From: Petaurus breviceps papuanus | Taxonomy: Eukaryota; Chordata; Mammalia; Diprotodontia; Petauridae | NCBI GenBank assembly: GCA_028583685.1 | Contig: JAMXIF010000003.1 | Span: 58,813,310 to 58,877,309, forward strand | DNA length: 64,000 nucleotides | Direction: 5' to 3' | In this document: positions 1-10,735 of the stretch, in pieces | Layout: every line of letters begins with the position of its first letter | Position numbering within the stretch: the first letter of the stretch is position 1 | The notes under the pieces: model-generated | Told to the model about the DNA's origin: nothing | Seen by the model: the letters and a program-made list of their open reading frames with translations, nothing else | Databases searched by the model: none | Made by a program: the position numbers and the translations under genes

Positions 1-77
1 AATATTATTTGGGACACACAACAGTGTTAAACTCCCAAAAATGTTGTCAGTATTTTTATGAATATGTTCTATATGTT

Positions 78-250
78 TACAGCCTCCCTTACATGGAAAC
101 TGTCATGGTGGCCTCAAAACAATCACGTTTAATCTAAAACAATGGTTTCCATGCATAGATTCTACAAGTTACAGTCTCCCTTGATGGGAAACTGTCCTGA
201 TGTTCTCAAGACCACCAATCCTAATTTTATAATAGTGCCAAAAATGTAAC
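78..250. repeat. Diverged tandem duplication, unit about 91 bp
   Basis: A segment starting TTTACAGCCTCCCTTACATG at 78 is echoed by GTTACAGTCTCCCTTGATGG at 169. The resemblance continues through 'GGAAACTGTC' and the following 'CTCAA' into AT-rich sequence. The copies differ at roughly a third of positions, so the duplication is old. No known repeat family was recognised. Confidence 0.45.
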
Positions 251-804
251 TCACAGCTCTAGGTTATAGGTTCTTTTTGCCATTGTTTGAATTCTCAGAA
301 TGTTCACCATAGGTATAGTGTAGAATTTTACTGGACTTCTCCTTCAGTTCCAAGGTTACTTTACCTCAATGTGACTAGTATTCCTTAGTTCCCAATGCAG
401 AAATTATCATCAGCCATTGCTGTTCTGAGGACATTGCTAGGACACTAATTGAAAGTTCAAAATCATCCAACTTTTCTAATATCACATCACTCTTTGGTAA
501 TGGTGGTGGGGATACAGAGGTTCTTCTTTCCCAGCCCTGACCCCTATGAGTGATTCCCTTATAGAGACTTGGCCAGAACTATTTCCTCCAGCAGTCAGAC
601 CTATTTCTTCAATGCTATAATCAGAATTGGTATACCTGAATCTTTTTAAGCAATCATAACACACTTTCTGGGTTCTTTTCAGTGGCTTAAAACTCCTTAT
701 CATTCCTTAACGCCATTCACACTGTCTTTAATTGATTGGTAGAACACATATATTGTCACCTAAAAGATATCAGTGTATAGGCCATCTTGACAGATACTTT
801 TATT

Positions 805-1216
805 TTTGTTTTAATAATATTTTATTTTCCCTAATTATATGCCAAGAGAATTTTTAGGATTCATGTTTACAAGATTTTGAGCCCCAAATTTTTCTCCCTC
901 GTCCTCATTGGAAAATGGTAGACAATTTGATATAGGTTATATATATGCAATTATATTAAAAAATATTTCCATATTAGAGTTGTGAACAAAGCAGATTAAG
1001 GGGGGAAAGAGGCAAAAAATAGAGTAAGTGAAAAAACTATGCTTCGATCTGCATTTAGAGTCCATCGGTTATTTCCCTGGATATGGATAGCATTTGCCAT
1101 CATAAGTCTTTTGTAATTGTCTGGGATCATTGTGTTGCTGAAAAGAGCCAAGTCATTGATAGTAGATCATCAGACAATGTTGCTAAAACTGTATTCAATG
1201 TTCATTTCCCATTATT
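805..1216 (-). repeat. L1 3' end fragment, reverse strand
   Basis: Read on the minus strand this matches the 3'UTR of marsupial L1. It has the 'GACTTGGCTCTTTTCAGCAA' stretch, then 'GACTTATGATGGCAAATGC', a pyrimidine-rich tract, 'GGGAGAAAAATTTGG' and an A-rich end near 805. It is a 5'-truncated copy. Divergence is visible throughout, so it is old. It abuts, tail outward, another L1 3' end on the plus strand. Confidence 0.75.
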
Positions 1217-1822
1217 TTGCTGTAAGAAATAAGATGATTTCAAAAAGTCATTGATAGACATGAGCTATTGTAGAGTAAAATCAGCAGAACAAGATGAAGA
1301 ATGTATACAATAACATCAATATTAATAATGAACAATTTTGAAGATGAATGAAATTGTAACAATTTATACAAAAACAATTTTCTGAAGACAAACAACTTTG
1401 AAAGTCCTATGAACAATGATCAATGCAATGACCATTACAGATTCCAGAGGAACAACAATGAAAACCTACTATCCATGAGAAGGAGATAATTGGATTTAGG
1501 GCACAAAGTGACACATATTTTTTGTACATAGTCATTAAGATAGTTAATATTTCTTAACTATGCATACATTTATACAAAATTAATGCATTTTTTCATTGGG
1601 TAGGGAGGCCAAATAGATTTCTGTTCATTTATTGGGGAAAAAAAGGGAAGTGAGAGGTTGCTACAGATATGAAATATTGTGTGCAATCCAGATGAGGTAA
1701 CTGTATTATTAGATTCATTTAATCTCCTTACTTTGTTACAAGAGACCACTCACATTATAGAATATGTATATGTATGTAATTTTTAAAATCACATCAATAA
1801 AACTGAAAGGAACAAAAAAAAG
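1217..1822 (+). repeat. L1 3' end fragment, older subfamily type
   Basis: Begins at the L1 position 'TGTAAGAAAT.AGATGATTTC' in the end of ORF2. It continues through 'AGCAGAACAAGATG', 'GATCAATGCAATGACCATTA', 'GATTCCAGAGG' and a 3'UTR closing with 'AATAAAACTGAAAGG' and an A-run. The 3'UTR type differs from the neighbouring reverse-strand copy, so these are separate insertions rather than one inverted element. Confidence 0.65.
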
Positions 1823-2929
1823 AAATATTCAAGTTTTTATCACCTTTATTTTTCAATTATGAATGTTTGGACTTATTTTTTCATATTACCTTATGTTTCA
1901 CTTAGGAGGTTTTTAATGCTTTTCTCACTGCATTTAACATAATGTCATTTGGAAACAGAAATACATCATCACTTAGGGGTTTTTCCTTTAGGTCAACTCT
2001 TTTATGATAAAGGTAAACACTTCAGGTGTGCATATGTTTAATGGGACAAATTACTATTGTTTATATACTTTCTTCTAAATGAGCTTAAGGAGGAAAGAAG
2101 AGTGGCAAAGGTTCTATCTTTTTGACATATTTCTATGAAATTCTGTCACATTTTAAGACAACTTCGAAAATACTGGCAGATGATCCCAATGATGAATATA
2201 GCCTTAGGAATTAATAATCTGCTTAGCTACTATAGGCAGGGACCAGAGATTTGGGTTTTTGCCCCAGGTGTGCCATTTATCTGTTCAAGTTATAAACTTT
2301 ATGTACAGTTTTGCGACTGACATCTAGAAGTTGATTCTGCTTCTTATACTTCATCCAAAACCAGAAGTGGTAAAAAAAAAAAAAAGCTAAGATATTTGGG
2401 GATCTAGGGTATCAAAAAAAGTGAGGGAAAATACATATACCTTGATCCTAATTCAGGTCCCTGTGTTCAAAGGGAACAACACATCTATCTATAGTAGGAT
2501 CATTAAGGAATGAATTCCAGGTAACTCATGTTTTGTAATTATAGAACGCTTTCCATACACCTTAAATTCAAATACTATGCCAATAAAATATTTTAATTAA
2601 AAAATCCACATATTCCAGCAATGACTTTCAGATACCATAGGTTTTGCTGGTATTTTGTGACCCTGTTCAAGTCATTGAACATTTCTATGGATTAATTAGA
2701 AATAAAAAATATATACCTATATCACAAGGTTTCAGGATTGTTCAGACAATTCAATGAGATAATAAATGTAACTGTGTTATGAAAAATGGTATAAACTCTT
2801 TATACAAGTAAAGGGTATAATTCATTTTATATGAATTGGTTTTCCTCCAAAATAAGTGAAGTAAGAGGCATGTTCCTTAATATGATGTTTTTATTCTGTC
2901 AGAGACAGATATGCTCTAATAAAAAAAAA
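1823..2929. other. No gene or confident repeat seen
   Basis: AT-rich, apparently unique or very old sequence. A chance 61-codon open frame at 2135-2320 shows no recognisable domain. Nothing else could be supported. Confidence 0.5.
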
Positions 2930-3062
2930 TGAAGTTGGAGAACCAAGGTTCAAATCACAACTTGGCTACTTCCTGACTGTGTGACTTTGTGGGAGTTACT
3001 TAACCTCTCTGAGACTCTGTTTCCTCCTCTGTAATATCAGAGGCCTCCAAGTAAGTACAAAC
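2930..3062 (+). repeat. CORE-SINE / MIR-type SINE
   Basis: Shows the tRNA-derived and core order: 'GGTTCAAATC' (B-box-like), 'CTTCCTGACTGTGTGAC', 'CTTAACCTCTCTGAGACTC', 'GTTTCCTCCTCTGTAA'. This order is characteristic of mammalian CORE-SINEs. Partly decayed. Confidence 0.75.
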
Positions 3063-3164
3063 TCTACCAGGCTAAGACTCTGACTCCTGGACTAAAAGTT
3101 AAATATGCATGTTCAAGCAAAATTAATTCCCTCAGGTTGTCTACCAAAATATATCTCACTGTGT

Positions 3165-3275
3165 GCCCTAAATCTATCACTGTCATGGACATTTTTGTGA
3201 CCTTTGACAAACCACGTAAGTATCCGAGCCTCAGTTTTTCTCAGTTGAAAATGGAGGTTAATGTTTGTATTATCC
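3165..3275 (+). repeat. Possible MIR-like core fragment
   Basis: 'GTGACCTTTGACAAACCAC', 'GAGCCTCAGTTTTTCTCA' and 'GAAAATGGAGG' follow the core order of a MIR-type SINE, without a recognisable head or tail. The call is weak. Confidence 0.35.
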
Positions 3276-4288
3276 CACTCACAGATGTGTTTGGAGGAAA
3301 ATTTGTTTATAAGTGTGTATAGGTGGAGTTTTTTTTTTTATTATTGTACCCACTTAATTACCTATGTTAAATAAGAACATATATTGATTCAGTCCATCAG
3401 AACCCAGATGAACTGTTTCTGTATATCGCTTTGAATCAAAGTCACTGGATAAGAAACTGAGCCAGCTGTAAAGAGTTTGTATAAAAAATAACTGCACCCT
3501 TTTTTCTTGGGACTGGATACCTCTGGGGCTCATTCATGTTTCTAAGACTTCTAAGAGATTTTGGCATCTAAAGTACTAGTAGCTTTTCAGTTACTCCTCA
3601 CTAAGGTGTTTCTCAGTGGCATATCTATATGGCCACCCTACCCAATTTTAAGTTACCTGAGGAATGTTATCTTAGTAATATTTTCAGTTTCTCTCAAGAC
3701 CTAGTGCATAATTATTCTAGTAGATATTTAATTAATGTTTCCTGAATTGAGTTGAATGAAGTTGATTCTCCTAAGTTAATGGGTTAAAAACTTGGGATCA
3801 ATAGGGATTAAATGGAGCAGTCTCTTCTCCATGTTCTATTATTTGTTCTTCTACCACCTAAGCTGCAAAGTAATTTTATGCTTGAAGAGTATAATATCCT
3901 ATGATATTTTTCCATCAAAAGGGGCAAATTTCCAGTCCTCTTAAAGAATAATATTCTACATAACAGCCATCTATCTGCTTCCAAAGTATAACTGAAATGT
4001 ACATACACCTCCTCAATAACTGCCTAAAATTCCTTAAATTTTTATATCCTGCTTCTAAAAGAAAGATCCTCACATGTTTGTTAAATGGGACCTGGATTTT
4101 TTTTTTTCAGTCAGATTGTTTTATATTAACATTAATTAAAAAAAAAACACAGGATAAAGGCTTTTTGGAAGTGGTTTTAAAAGCTTTGAATATTAGATTT
4201 TGAACATTTCTAACACAAAAACCTTAACCCAGAAAGAAATTTTCTTTTGAATTTAAATTTTAATATATAAAATTCTATTGATGTTTTT
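3276..4288. other. No gene or confident repeat seen
   Basis: AT-rich sequence up to the L1 target site, with short T-runs and chance reading frames. No domain, splice-like exon or repeat was recognised. Confidence 0.5.
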
Positions 4289-4303
4289 AAAAGAAAAAAG
4301 CTT
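4289..4303. repeat. Left target-site duplication of the L1
   Basis: AAAAGAAAAAAGCTT at 4289-4303 recurs with one mismatch as AAAAGGAAAAAGCTT at 9553-9567, directly after the L1 3' end. A 15-bp duplication of A-rich target DNA fits target-primed reverse transcription. Confidence 0.85.
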
Positions 4304-4786
4304 GGTAGACTCAGAGGCAGGCCCAGAAGGCCTGGCCTGAAGATGCAGGCCTGGAAGAAGCCTGATCAACTCAGGGAGCAAGTTGTCTCACCAACCACAA
4401 GGGCCAGCCAACCAGGCCTAGCACCAAAGGGCTGAGACTGGAAAGAGTGAAGTAAGAACCAAATGCAGGGGCCCCTGTTTTGGACAACAAATACTCCTGG
4501 GACTGCCACTTCATAGCCCAGAAATTAAAAAGAAAAAAGCCCCTCTCAGGACTTCCAAAGACCAAGATGACAGAGTGAACCTCACCTGCTCCAACCCCTC
4601 CTCCCCCCCTCCCGAAAACATAGTGACTATAGCCCCAGGGCAAAACCCCCTACAGTAAATGCTTGGAATCTCTAGAGGGAGGGCGTGGCTAGGACTCTGC
4701 CTCAAAATGGGTAGAAAGCAGACTCTACAAAGACTCTGAAGTCCTAATATCCTCAGAGGGAGGAACCAAATTCAGAGGGAGACAAT
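4304..4786 (+). promoter_or_regulatory. L1 5'UTR / internal promoter region
   Basis: The roughly 480 bp before the ORF1 start are much richer in G and C than the flanks ('GGCCTGGCCTGAAGATG', 'CCAGCCAACCAGGCC'). They occupy the place of the L1 5'UTR, which in other mammals holds the RNA polymerase II promoter. Promoter activity is inferred from position only. Reverse-strand open frames here are chance. Confidence 0.7.
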
Positions 4787-5704
4787 TTGGACTCCACACC
4801 CACAGCTGAAACATCAACAGGGAATGGGTCCCAAGCACAGAAAGCTCTCCTAGATGAGATCAAAAGGAACTTTGAAAACCAAATGAGAGAGATAGAAGAC
4901 AAAATGAATAATTCTCTCAAAACCAAAATTGCAGAGTTAGAAAAACATTATAATGAAGAAAACATCTCTCTAAAAGGAAAAGTGTATGATATGGAAAAGG
5001 AGCTCCAAAAATTAACCAAGGAAAATGATTTGCTAAAAACTAGAATCAACCAAATTGAAATAAATAACTCTATGATGAACCAAGAATTAGTCAAACAAAA
5101 CAACAAGAATGAAAAACTAGAAAAAGAGGTAAAATACCTCAATGGAAAAATAACTGACCTGGAAAACAGAACCAGGAGAGATAATCTGAGAATCATAGGC
5201 CTACAAGAAAATCATGATAAAAAAAAATGAGCCCGGACAACATTCTCCAAGAGCTCGTTAAGGAAAACTACCCTGAGATACTAGAACCTGATGGTAAAAT
5301 AGAAATAGAGAGAATCCACCAGACACCTGCTGAAAGAGATCCCCAACTGAAAAGTCCTCGAAATGTTGTGGCCAAACTCCAGAACTACCAGATAAAAGAA
5401 AAAATACTTCAAACAGCCAGAAAAAAAACAATTCAAATATCGAGGGTCCACAATGAGGATCGCACAGGATTTGGCAGCCTCTACACTGAAAGACCGGAGG
5501 CAGTGGAATACAATTTTCCAGAAGACGAAAGAGCTTGGGTTACAACCAAGGATCACATACCCAGCAAGACTGAGCATATTCTTCCAGGCAAAGGGATGGT
5601 CATTCAACGATATAACAGTTCCAGACCTTCCTGATAAAAAAGCCAGAACTCAATGGAAATTTCAACCTCCAATTACGAGATGCAAAAGTGACATAGAAAG
5701 GTAA
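4787..5704 (+). pseudogene. L1 ORF1 (RNA-binding chaperone), broken
   Basis: L1 ORF1 encodes a trimeric RNA-binding protein that packages L1 RNA. The first 147 codons (4787-5227) contain a long E/K/N/L-rich coiled coil with regular hydrophobic spacing from about residue 20 to 140. This is followed by the RRM start 'RDNLRIIGLQEN'. A frame change at the A-run near 5219-5226 moves the reading to 5227 onward ('ILQELVKENYPEIL'). A second change near 5440 moves it to the frame ending at 5704, which holds the C-terminal domain 'ELGLQPRITYPARLS'. This matches the ORF1 C-terminal domain of other mammals, for example human 'FQPRISYPAKLS'. With both frame changes allowed for, the length is near 305 residues, usual for the family. 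Confidence 0.9.
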
Positions 5705-5709
5705 ACAAG

Positions 5710-5756
<47 letters not shown>

Positions 5757-6366
5757 GCTATTTGATAAGAGCAAACTGGTTATAGACAAGTAGAGGGTAT
5801 GAGTATAAAATACACAAAATGACAATTTAAAAAAATCTTATTAAGGGTTACAAAGGGACTGCAATGGAAGAAGAGGAATGAATGAAGTGGAAAAGGGTAA
5901 ATTATGCCACACAAAGAGGCATATAAAAACAGTATAGCAGAGGAAAAGAAAGGAGGGAGATGAGAACCATATGAGCTTTTCCCTCATTGGTTCTGGTTCA
6001 AGGAGGGAATAATAACCAGTTAAGCATAGGACTCTATGGAGAAGAAACATCAAAAGTATCATTTTAGAGGGAAAGAGGGAAGGGAGTGGAGCTTCGCATG
6101 ATATTTGTACCTGTCACTCTTGGTGCAAAGAAGAAATAACATAGTTCATCAAGTATAAAAATATCCTATAGACAGTAGGAGGGGGAAATGGCTAAGAAAG
6201 GGGGGGGAGGTGGTTAGTAGGTAGGGAAGAAGTAAGGGGAAAGGGGAAGAAAAGGGAGGGCAGCTGATTAGGGAATACTGAGGGAGGCAGTGGTCAAAAG
6301 GAAAACTATTAAGGGGGGTAAGGGAGAAGGGGGAAAAATATGAGCATAAACAGGGGAGGGAATAGG
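5705..6366 (+). other. Purine-rich L1 inter-ORF spacer
   Basis: About 660 bp of G/A-rich sequence separate ORF1 from ORF2, far longer than the spacer of human L1. It holds an (AC)n run and blocks such as 'AAATTATGCCACACAAAGAGG' that resemble the sequence after ORF1 in the two HAL1-like elements of this window. Its role is unknown. Reverse-strand serine/proline/leucine-rich frames here are composition artefacts. Confidence 0.7.
5714..5753. repeat. (AC)n microsatellite, about 20 units
   Basis: An uninterrupted AC dinucleotide run ten bases after the ORF1 stop inside the L1 spacer. It probably expanded after insertion. Confidence 0.95.
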
Positions 6367-7110
6367 ATGGAGGGAAAGAAACAAATAACAATCATAACTG
6401 TAAATGTGAGAGGAATGAACTCTCCCATAAAACAGAGATGGATAGCAGAATAGATTAGAAATCATAATCCTACAATATGCTGTTTACAAGAAACACCTTT
6501 GAAACAGAGGGATACACACAGGATAAAGGTAAAAGGCTGGAGTAAAATATATCATGTCTCAGCTAAAGTAAAAAAAAAAGCAGGGGTAGCAATCCTTATC
6601 TCAGATAAAGCAAAAGCAAAAACTGAACTAATTAAAAGAGATAAGGAGGGAAATTATATCCTGTTAAAAGGCACGATCGAGAATGAAGCAATATCATTAT
6701 TTAACATTTATGCACCAAGTGGTATAGCATCCAAATTCCTAGAGGAGAAGGTAAAGGCATTAGAGGAAGAAATAGATAGCAAAACTATACTAGTGGGAGA
6801 CCTTAATCCCCCCCCTCTCTGAACTTGATAAATCCAACTTAAAAATAAACAAGAAAGAAGTTAAGGAGGTGAACAGAATTTTAGAGAGGATAGGTATGAT
6901 AGATCTCTGGAGAAAACTGAATGGGGATAAAAAGAAATATACTTTCTCCTCAGCAGTTCATGGCACATACTCAAAAATTGACCACGTTCTAGGGCCTGAA
7001 AACCTCACAATTCTATGCAGTAAGGCAGAAATATTAAATGCATCCTTCTCAGATAATGATGCAATAAAAATTATATGCAATAAAGGGCCATGGAAAGACA
7101 AACTAATTAG
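6367..7110 (+). pseudogene. L1 ORF2 endonuclease part, broken
   Basis: ORF2 encodes the endonuclease and reverse transcriptase of L1. From the ATG at 6367 the frame reads 'MEGKKQITIITVNVRGMNSP', giving the APE-type start with its catalytic Asn. It continues to 'CCLQETPLK' (catalytic Glu), 'LFNIYAPSG' and 'ILVGDLN' (from GDFN). An in-frame TAG lies at 6451. A frame change in the C-run near 6809 shifts the rest into another frame, which holds 'GTYSKIDHVLG' and 'SFSDNDAIKI'. There the usual SDHNAI histidine appears lost, which would abolish catalysis. The frame ends at 7117 after 'GPWKDKLIRN'. Confidence 0.88.
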
Positions 7111-9175
7111 AAACTAAACAATTTAATCCTAGAGAATGAGTGGGTCAAACAAGAAATTGTAGAAATAATCAGAAATTTCATTCAAGAGAATGATAATAAT
7201 GAGACAACAAGCCAAAATTTGTGAGATGCATTAAAGGCAGTTCTTAGGGGAAGTTTTATATCCCTGAGTGCATACATGATTAAATTAGAGAAAAGGGAGG
7301 TCAACGAATTGGTGTCCCCTATCACCCCTCTTATTCAATCTGGTACTAGAAATTTTAGCAGAAGCAAGTAAAGAAGAAAAAGAAATCAAAGGAATCATAT
7401 TAGGCAAAGAAGAGACCAAGCTATCACTCTTTGCAGATGATATGATGATATACTTAGAGAATCCTAGAGAATCAAGTAAAAAACTACTTGAGACAATAAA
7501 TAAATGTGGCAAAGTTGCAGGATATAAAATAAACCCATGTAAATCCTCAGAATTCCTATATATTTCGAAGAAATTCAATAACAATAGATAGAAAGTGAAA
7601 TCCTATTTAAAGTTACTGTAGACATTATAAAATATTTGGGAATCTACCTGCCAAAACAAACCCAGGACCTATATGACCACAACTACAAAACACTTTTCAC
7701 ACTAATAAAGTCAGATCTAACTAGTTGGAAAAATATCTAGTGGCTGGGTCGAGCTAATATAATAAAAGAGATAATTTTACCAAAATTAAACTATGTATTT
7801 AGTGCCATAACAATTAATTTACCAAAAAACTACTTTATAGAGCTAGAAAAATAGTAACAAAATTCATTTCGAAGAATAAATGGTCCAGAATATCAAGGGA
7901 AGTAAGTAAAAGAAATGCTAGGGATGGTGGACTAACTATACCAGATTTCAATCTGTATTATAAAGCAGCTGTCATCAAAACTACTTGGTACTGGCTGAAG
8001 AATAGAGGAATGGATCAACGCAATAGATTAGGCACACAAGATTCAGAAGTCAACGACTATAGTAATCTATTGTTTGATAAACCCAAGACCCTAGTTTTTG
8101 GGATAAGAACTCACTATATGACAAAAATTTTTGGGAAAACTGGAATATAGTATGGCAGAAACTGGGCATAGACCATTATCTAACACCATATACCAAAATC
8201 AAGTCTAAATGGGTGCATGATCTAGGTATAAAGGTTGATACTGTAAGCAGTCTCATAAAATAAGGAGTTGTTTACCTGTCAGACCTGTGGAGAGGGAAAG
8301 ACTTTATGACTAAACAAGAATTAGAGAATATTATAAAATGTAAAATGGATAATTTTGACTACATAAAATTGAGAAGCTTCTGTACAAAGAAAGCCAATGT
8401 AACCAAGATTAAGGGGGAGGTGGGAAATTGGGAAAGAATCTTTACAACCTATGTCTCTGACAAAGGACTCATTTCTAAAATATACAGAGAATTGAGCTAA
8501 ATTTATAAGAATACAAGTCATTCCCTAATTGATAAATGGTCAAAGGATATGAATAGGCAATTTTCAGAGAAAGAAATTAAAGATATCTATATGCACCTGA
8601 AGAAATGCTCTAAATCACTATTGATTAGAGAAATGCAAATCAAAACAACTCTGAGTTACCACATCCCACCAGTCAGATTGGCTAAGATGACAAAACAGGA
8701 AAATGACAAATGCTGGAGAGGATGTGGACAAATTGGAACACTAATGCATTGCTGGTGGAGTTGTGAATTGATTCAGCCTTTCTGGAGAGCAATCTGGAAT
8801 TATGCCCAAAGGACTATAAATACTTTCACATTGTTTGACCCAGCAATATCCCTCCTAGGGTTACATCCCAAAGAGATCATAGAAGTGGGAGGAAGACCCA
8901 TATGTACAAAAATGTTTATAGCAGCTCTTTTTGTGGTGGCAAAGAATTGGAAATTAACGGGGTGACCATCAATTGGGGAATGGCTGAACAAGTTGGGGTA
9001 TATGCATGTTATGGAATACTATTGTGCTATATGAAACGAGGAGTAGGCGGACTTCATATTTACCTGGAGAGGCTTATACAAACTGAGGCTGAGTGAGAAG
9101 AGTAGAACCAGGAGAAATTTGTACACAATTACAGACACAACGTATGTGTGATGACCAACTTTGATAGACTGGACT
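7111..9175 (+). pseudogene. L1 ORF2 reverse transcriptase and C-terminal part, broken and deleted
   Basis: After '[16 protein letters not shown]' the sequence jumps near 7311 straight to '[18 protein letters not shown]'. This removes the early reverse transcriptase motifs, about 300 codons by comparison with other L1s. The catalytic '[15 protein letters not shown]' box survives near 7420-7465. Downstream come many stops, then 'IDKWSKDMNRQFSEKEI'. The Cys-rich motif 'CWRGCGQIGTLMHCWWSC' follows at about 8711-8765 with its zinc-knuckle-like spacing, then 'PAISLLGLHPKEI'. The terminal section 'NGVTINWGMAEQVGVYAC' lies in another frame. The protein would be inactive. Confidence 0.88.
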
Positions 9176-9552
9176 CTTCTCAGCAATGCAGTGATATAAG
9201 TCAATCCCAAAAGACTCAGGATGGAGAGAAATGTTTGCATCCAGAGAAAGAACTAGAAAGAACTGAGTTTATATCCAGATAGAAGCAAAATACATGATCT
9301 TTATCCTTTTCTTGTTTGGTTTTATGTCCTCTTTACCATTTTTCATTCCATCTGATACAATCCGTCTTCATAACCTGACTAATGTATAATGTGAAAGTAT
9401 TTACAGATCCTATACTTGACTATAAGCCACCATGGGGGAGAGAGAAGGGAGGGGGACAATATGTGAAACTCAAGGAATTGTGGAATTGAATCTTGTAAAC
9501 TAAAAGTAAACAAACAAATTAATTTAAAAAATAAAATAAAAATTATTTTAAA
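9176..9552 (+). other. L1 3'UTR
   Basis: Contains 'CATCCAGAGAAAGAACTAG', a T-rich tract and a GGGAGAGAGAAGGGAGG purine block. These are followed by 'AACTCAAGGAATTGTGG' and an A-rich end with AATAAA-like words (AAATAAAATAAAAA). The order is the same as in the other L1 3' ends of this window. Confidence 0.85.
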
Positions 9553-9567
9553 AAAAGGAAAAAGCTT
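9553..9567. repeat. Right target-site duplication of the L1
   Basis: AAAAGGAAAAAGCTT, the partner of 4289-4303 with one mismatch. Confidence 0.85.
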
Positions 9568-9699
9568 TTGTAGGGTTCCTGTTTGACTATTTTATTCTTT
9601 GCATTGATTCAAATATAATTCTTAGGTATTTGATTATGGCTATGTGATTACGGTTAAGGAGAGGGTAGGTCTGGCAACATATACAACATAGAATATTCA

Positions 9700-9860
9700 C
9701 TCTACAGTAATTGACAGATTCTATAATCCAATCTCCTCATTTTGGAGCTGATAAAACAGATACAAAGGGAACATAAAACTGTCAAGAATGCACACGTAGG
9801 GGCATATAACTAGGTATTCTGTACAAAGACTAGCAATGGAACTCCATCTTGGAAAACTTC
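9700..9860 (-). repeat. Possible decayed MIR-like fragment
   Basis: 'CCAATCTCCTCATTTTGGAG' followed by 'ACAGATACAAAGGGA' resembles the reverse-strand core of a CORE-SINE, heavily decayed. Confidence 0.3.
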
Positions 9861-10156
9861 TGCTGCTTATTCATCATCATAAATTAGTCTCATTCTCTCA
9901 GTGACAAATTCTCTGTTCCAAAGCAGTGCAGTTCACATGAACTTGTAGAGAGGAATGAAGAAAGGAGAGAGTATTTTTAGGCATAATTTTGAGTATGGGT
10001 TATTTGCTTGGAACAAAAGAGTTATATTATTGAAAGAGAAGGCCTGTGGAATATAGTAGAAAAATATATGAAGACTGGAAGTGAAGAATCCTGAAATCTC
10101 CTGTATATGATAAAATCACCTAATCACTTAGGAACTTGTGACCATTAGGAATTTAT

Positions 10157-10735
10157 TTTTAGTAGCTCTTTTTGTGGTGCCTAAGAATTGGAAATTGAGT
10201 GGATTCCCATCAAATGGGGAATGGCTGTACAATTAGTGGTATATGAATGTAATGCAATACTACTGGTCTATAAGAAATTATGAGCAGGCAGATTTCAGAA
10301 AAGCCTGGAAAAACTTAAATGAACTGATGCTGACTGAAGTGAGCAGACCCAGGAGAGCATTGTGTACAGAAACAGCAAAATTGTGCTGTGATTAACTGTG
10401 ATAGACTTAGCTCTTCTTAGCAATACAATGATCCAAGACAATTACAAAGACTCATGATGGAAAATGCTAACCACATCCAGAGAAAGAATTATAGTGTTTA
10501 ATAGATTAAAGCATACTATTTTCACTTTTTTGTTTTTTTTTTCTTTCTTGTGGTTTTTCCTTTCTGTTCTGATTCTTCTTTCATGACATAACTAATGTGG
10601 AAATACATTTAACATGATTGTACCCGTGAAGAAAGGAAAAAAATTTTGAAGTTCCAAATTTTACAAAATGAATGTTGAAAACTATCTTTAAGTGTAATTG
10701 GAAAAAAACCATTATTAAAGAGGAACAAAATAAAA
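10157..10735 (+). repeat. 5'-truncated L1 3' end
   Basis: Starts at 'AGTAGCTCTTTTTGTGGTGC', equivalent to about 8920 of the long L1. It runs through 'AATGGGGAATGGCTGTACAA', 'GAAGTGAGCAGACCCAGGAG', 'CAACTGTGAT-like' sequence, a T-rich tract and 'AATGTTGAAAACTATCTTTA' to an A-rich end. This is a standard 5'-truncated insertion. The 3'UTR subtype differs from the 4.3-kb element. Confidence 0.85.

Larger units (their letters stand above)
4304..9552 (+). mobile_element. L1 LINE, near-complete ends, internally deleted
   Basis: A single insertion of about 5.25 kb. Order: GC-richer 5' leader (4304-4786), ORF1 (4787-5704), purine-rich spacer (5705-6366), ORF2 (6367 to about 9175) and a 3'UTR with an A-rich end. 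The presence of a 5' leader and matching 15-bp target duplications show insertion without gross 5' truncation. ORF1 carries two frame changes. ORF2 carries stops, frame changes and an internal deletion of very roughly 0.9 kb near 7311. The element cannot move by itself. The family assignment to marsupial L1 rests on ORF motifs and the 3' end, and the subfamily was not determined. Confidence 0.93.
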
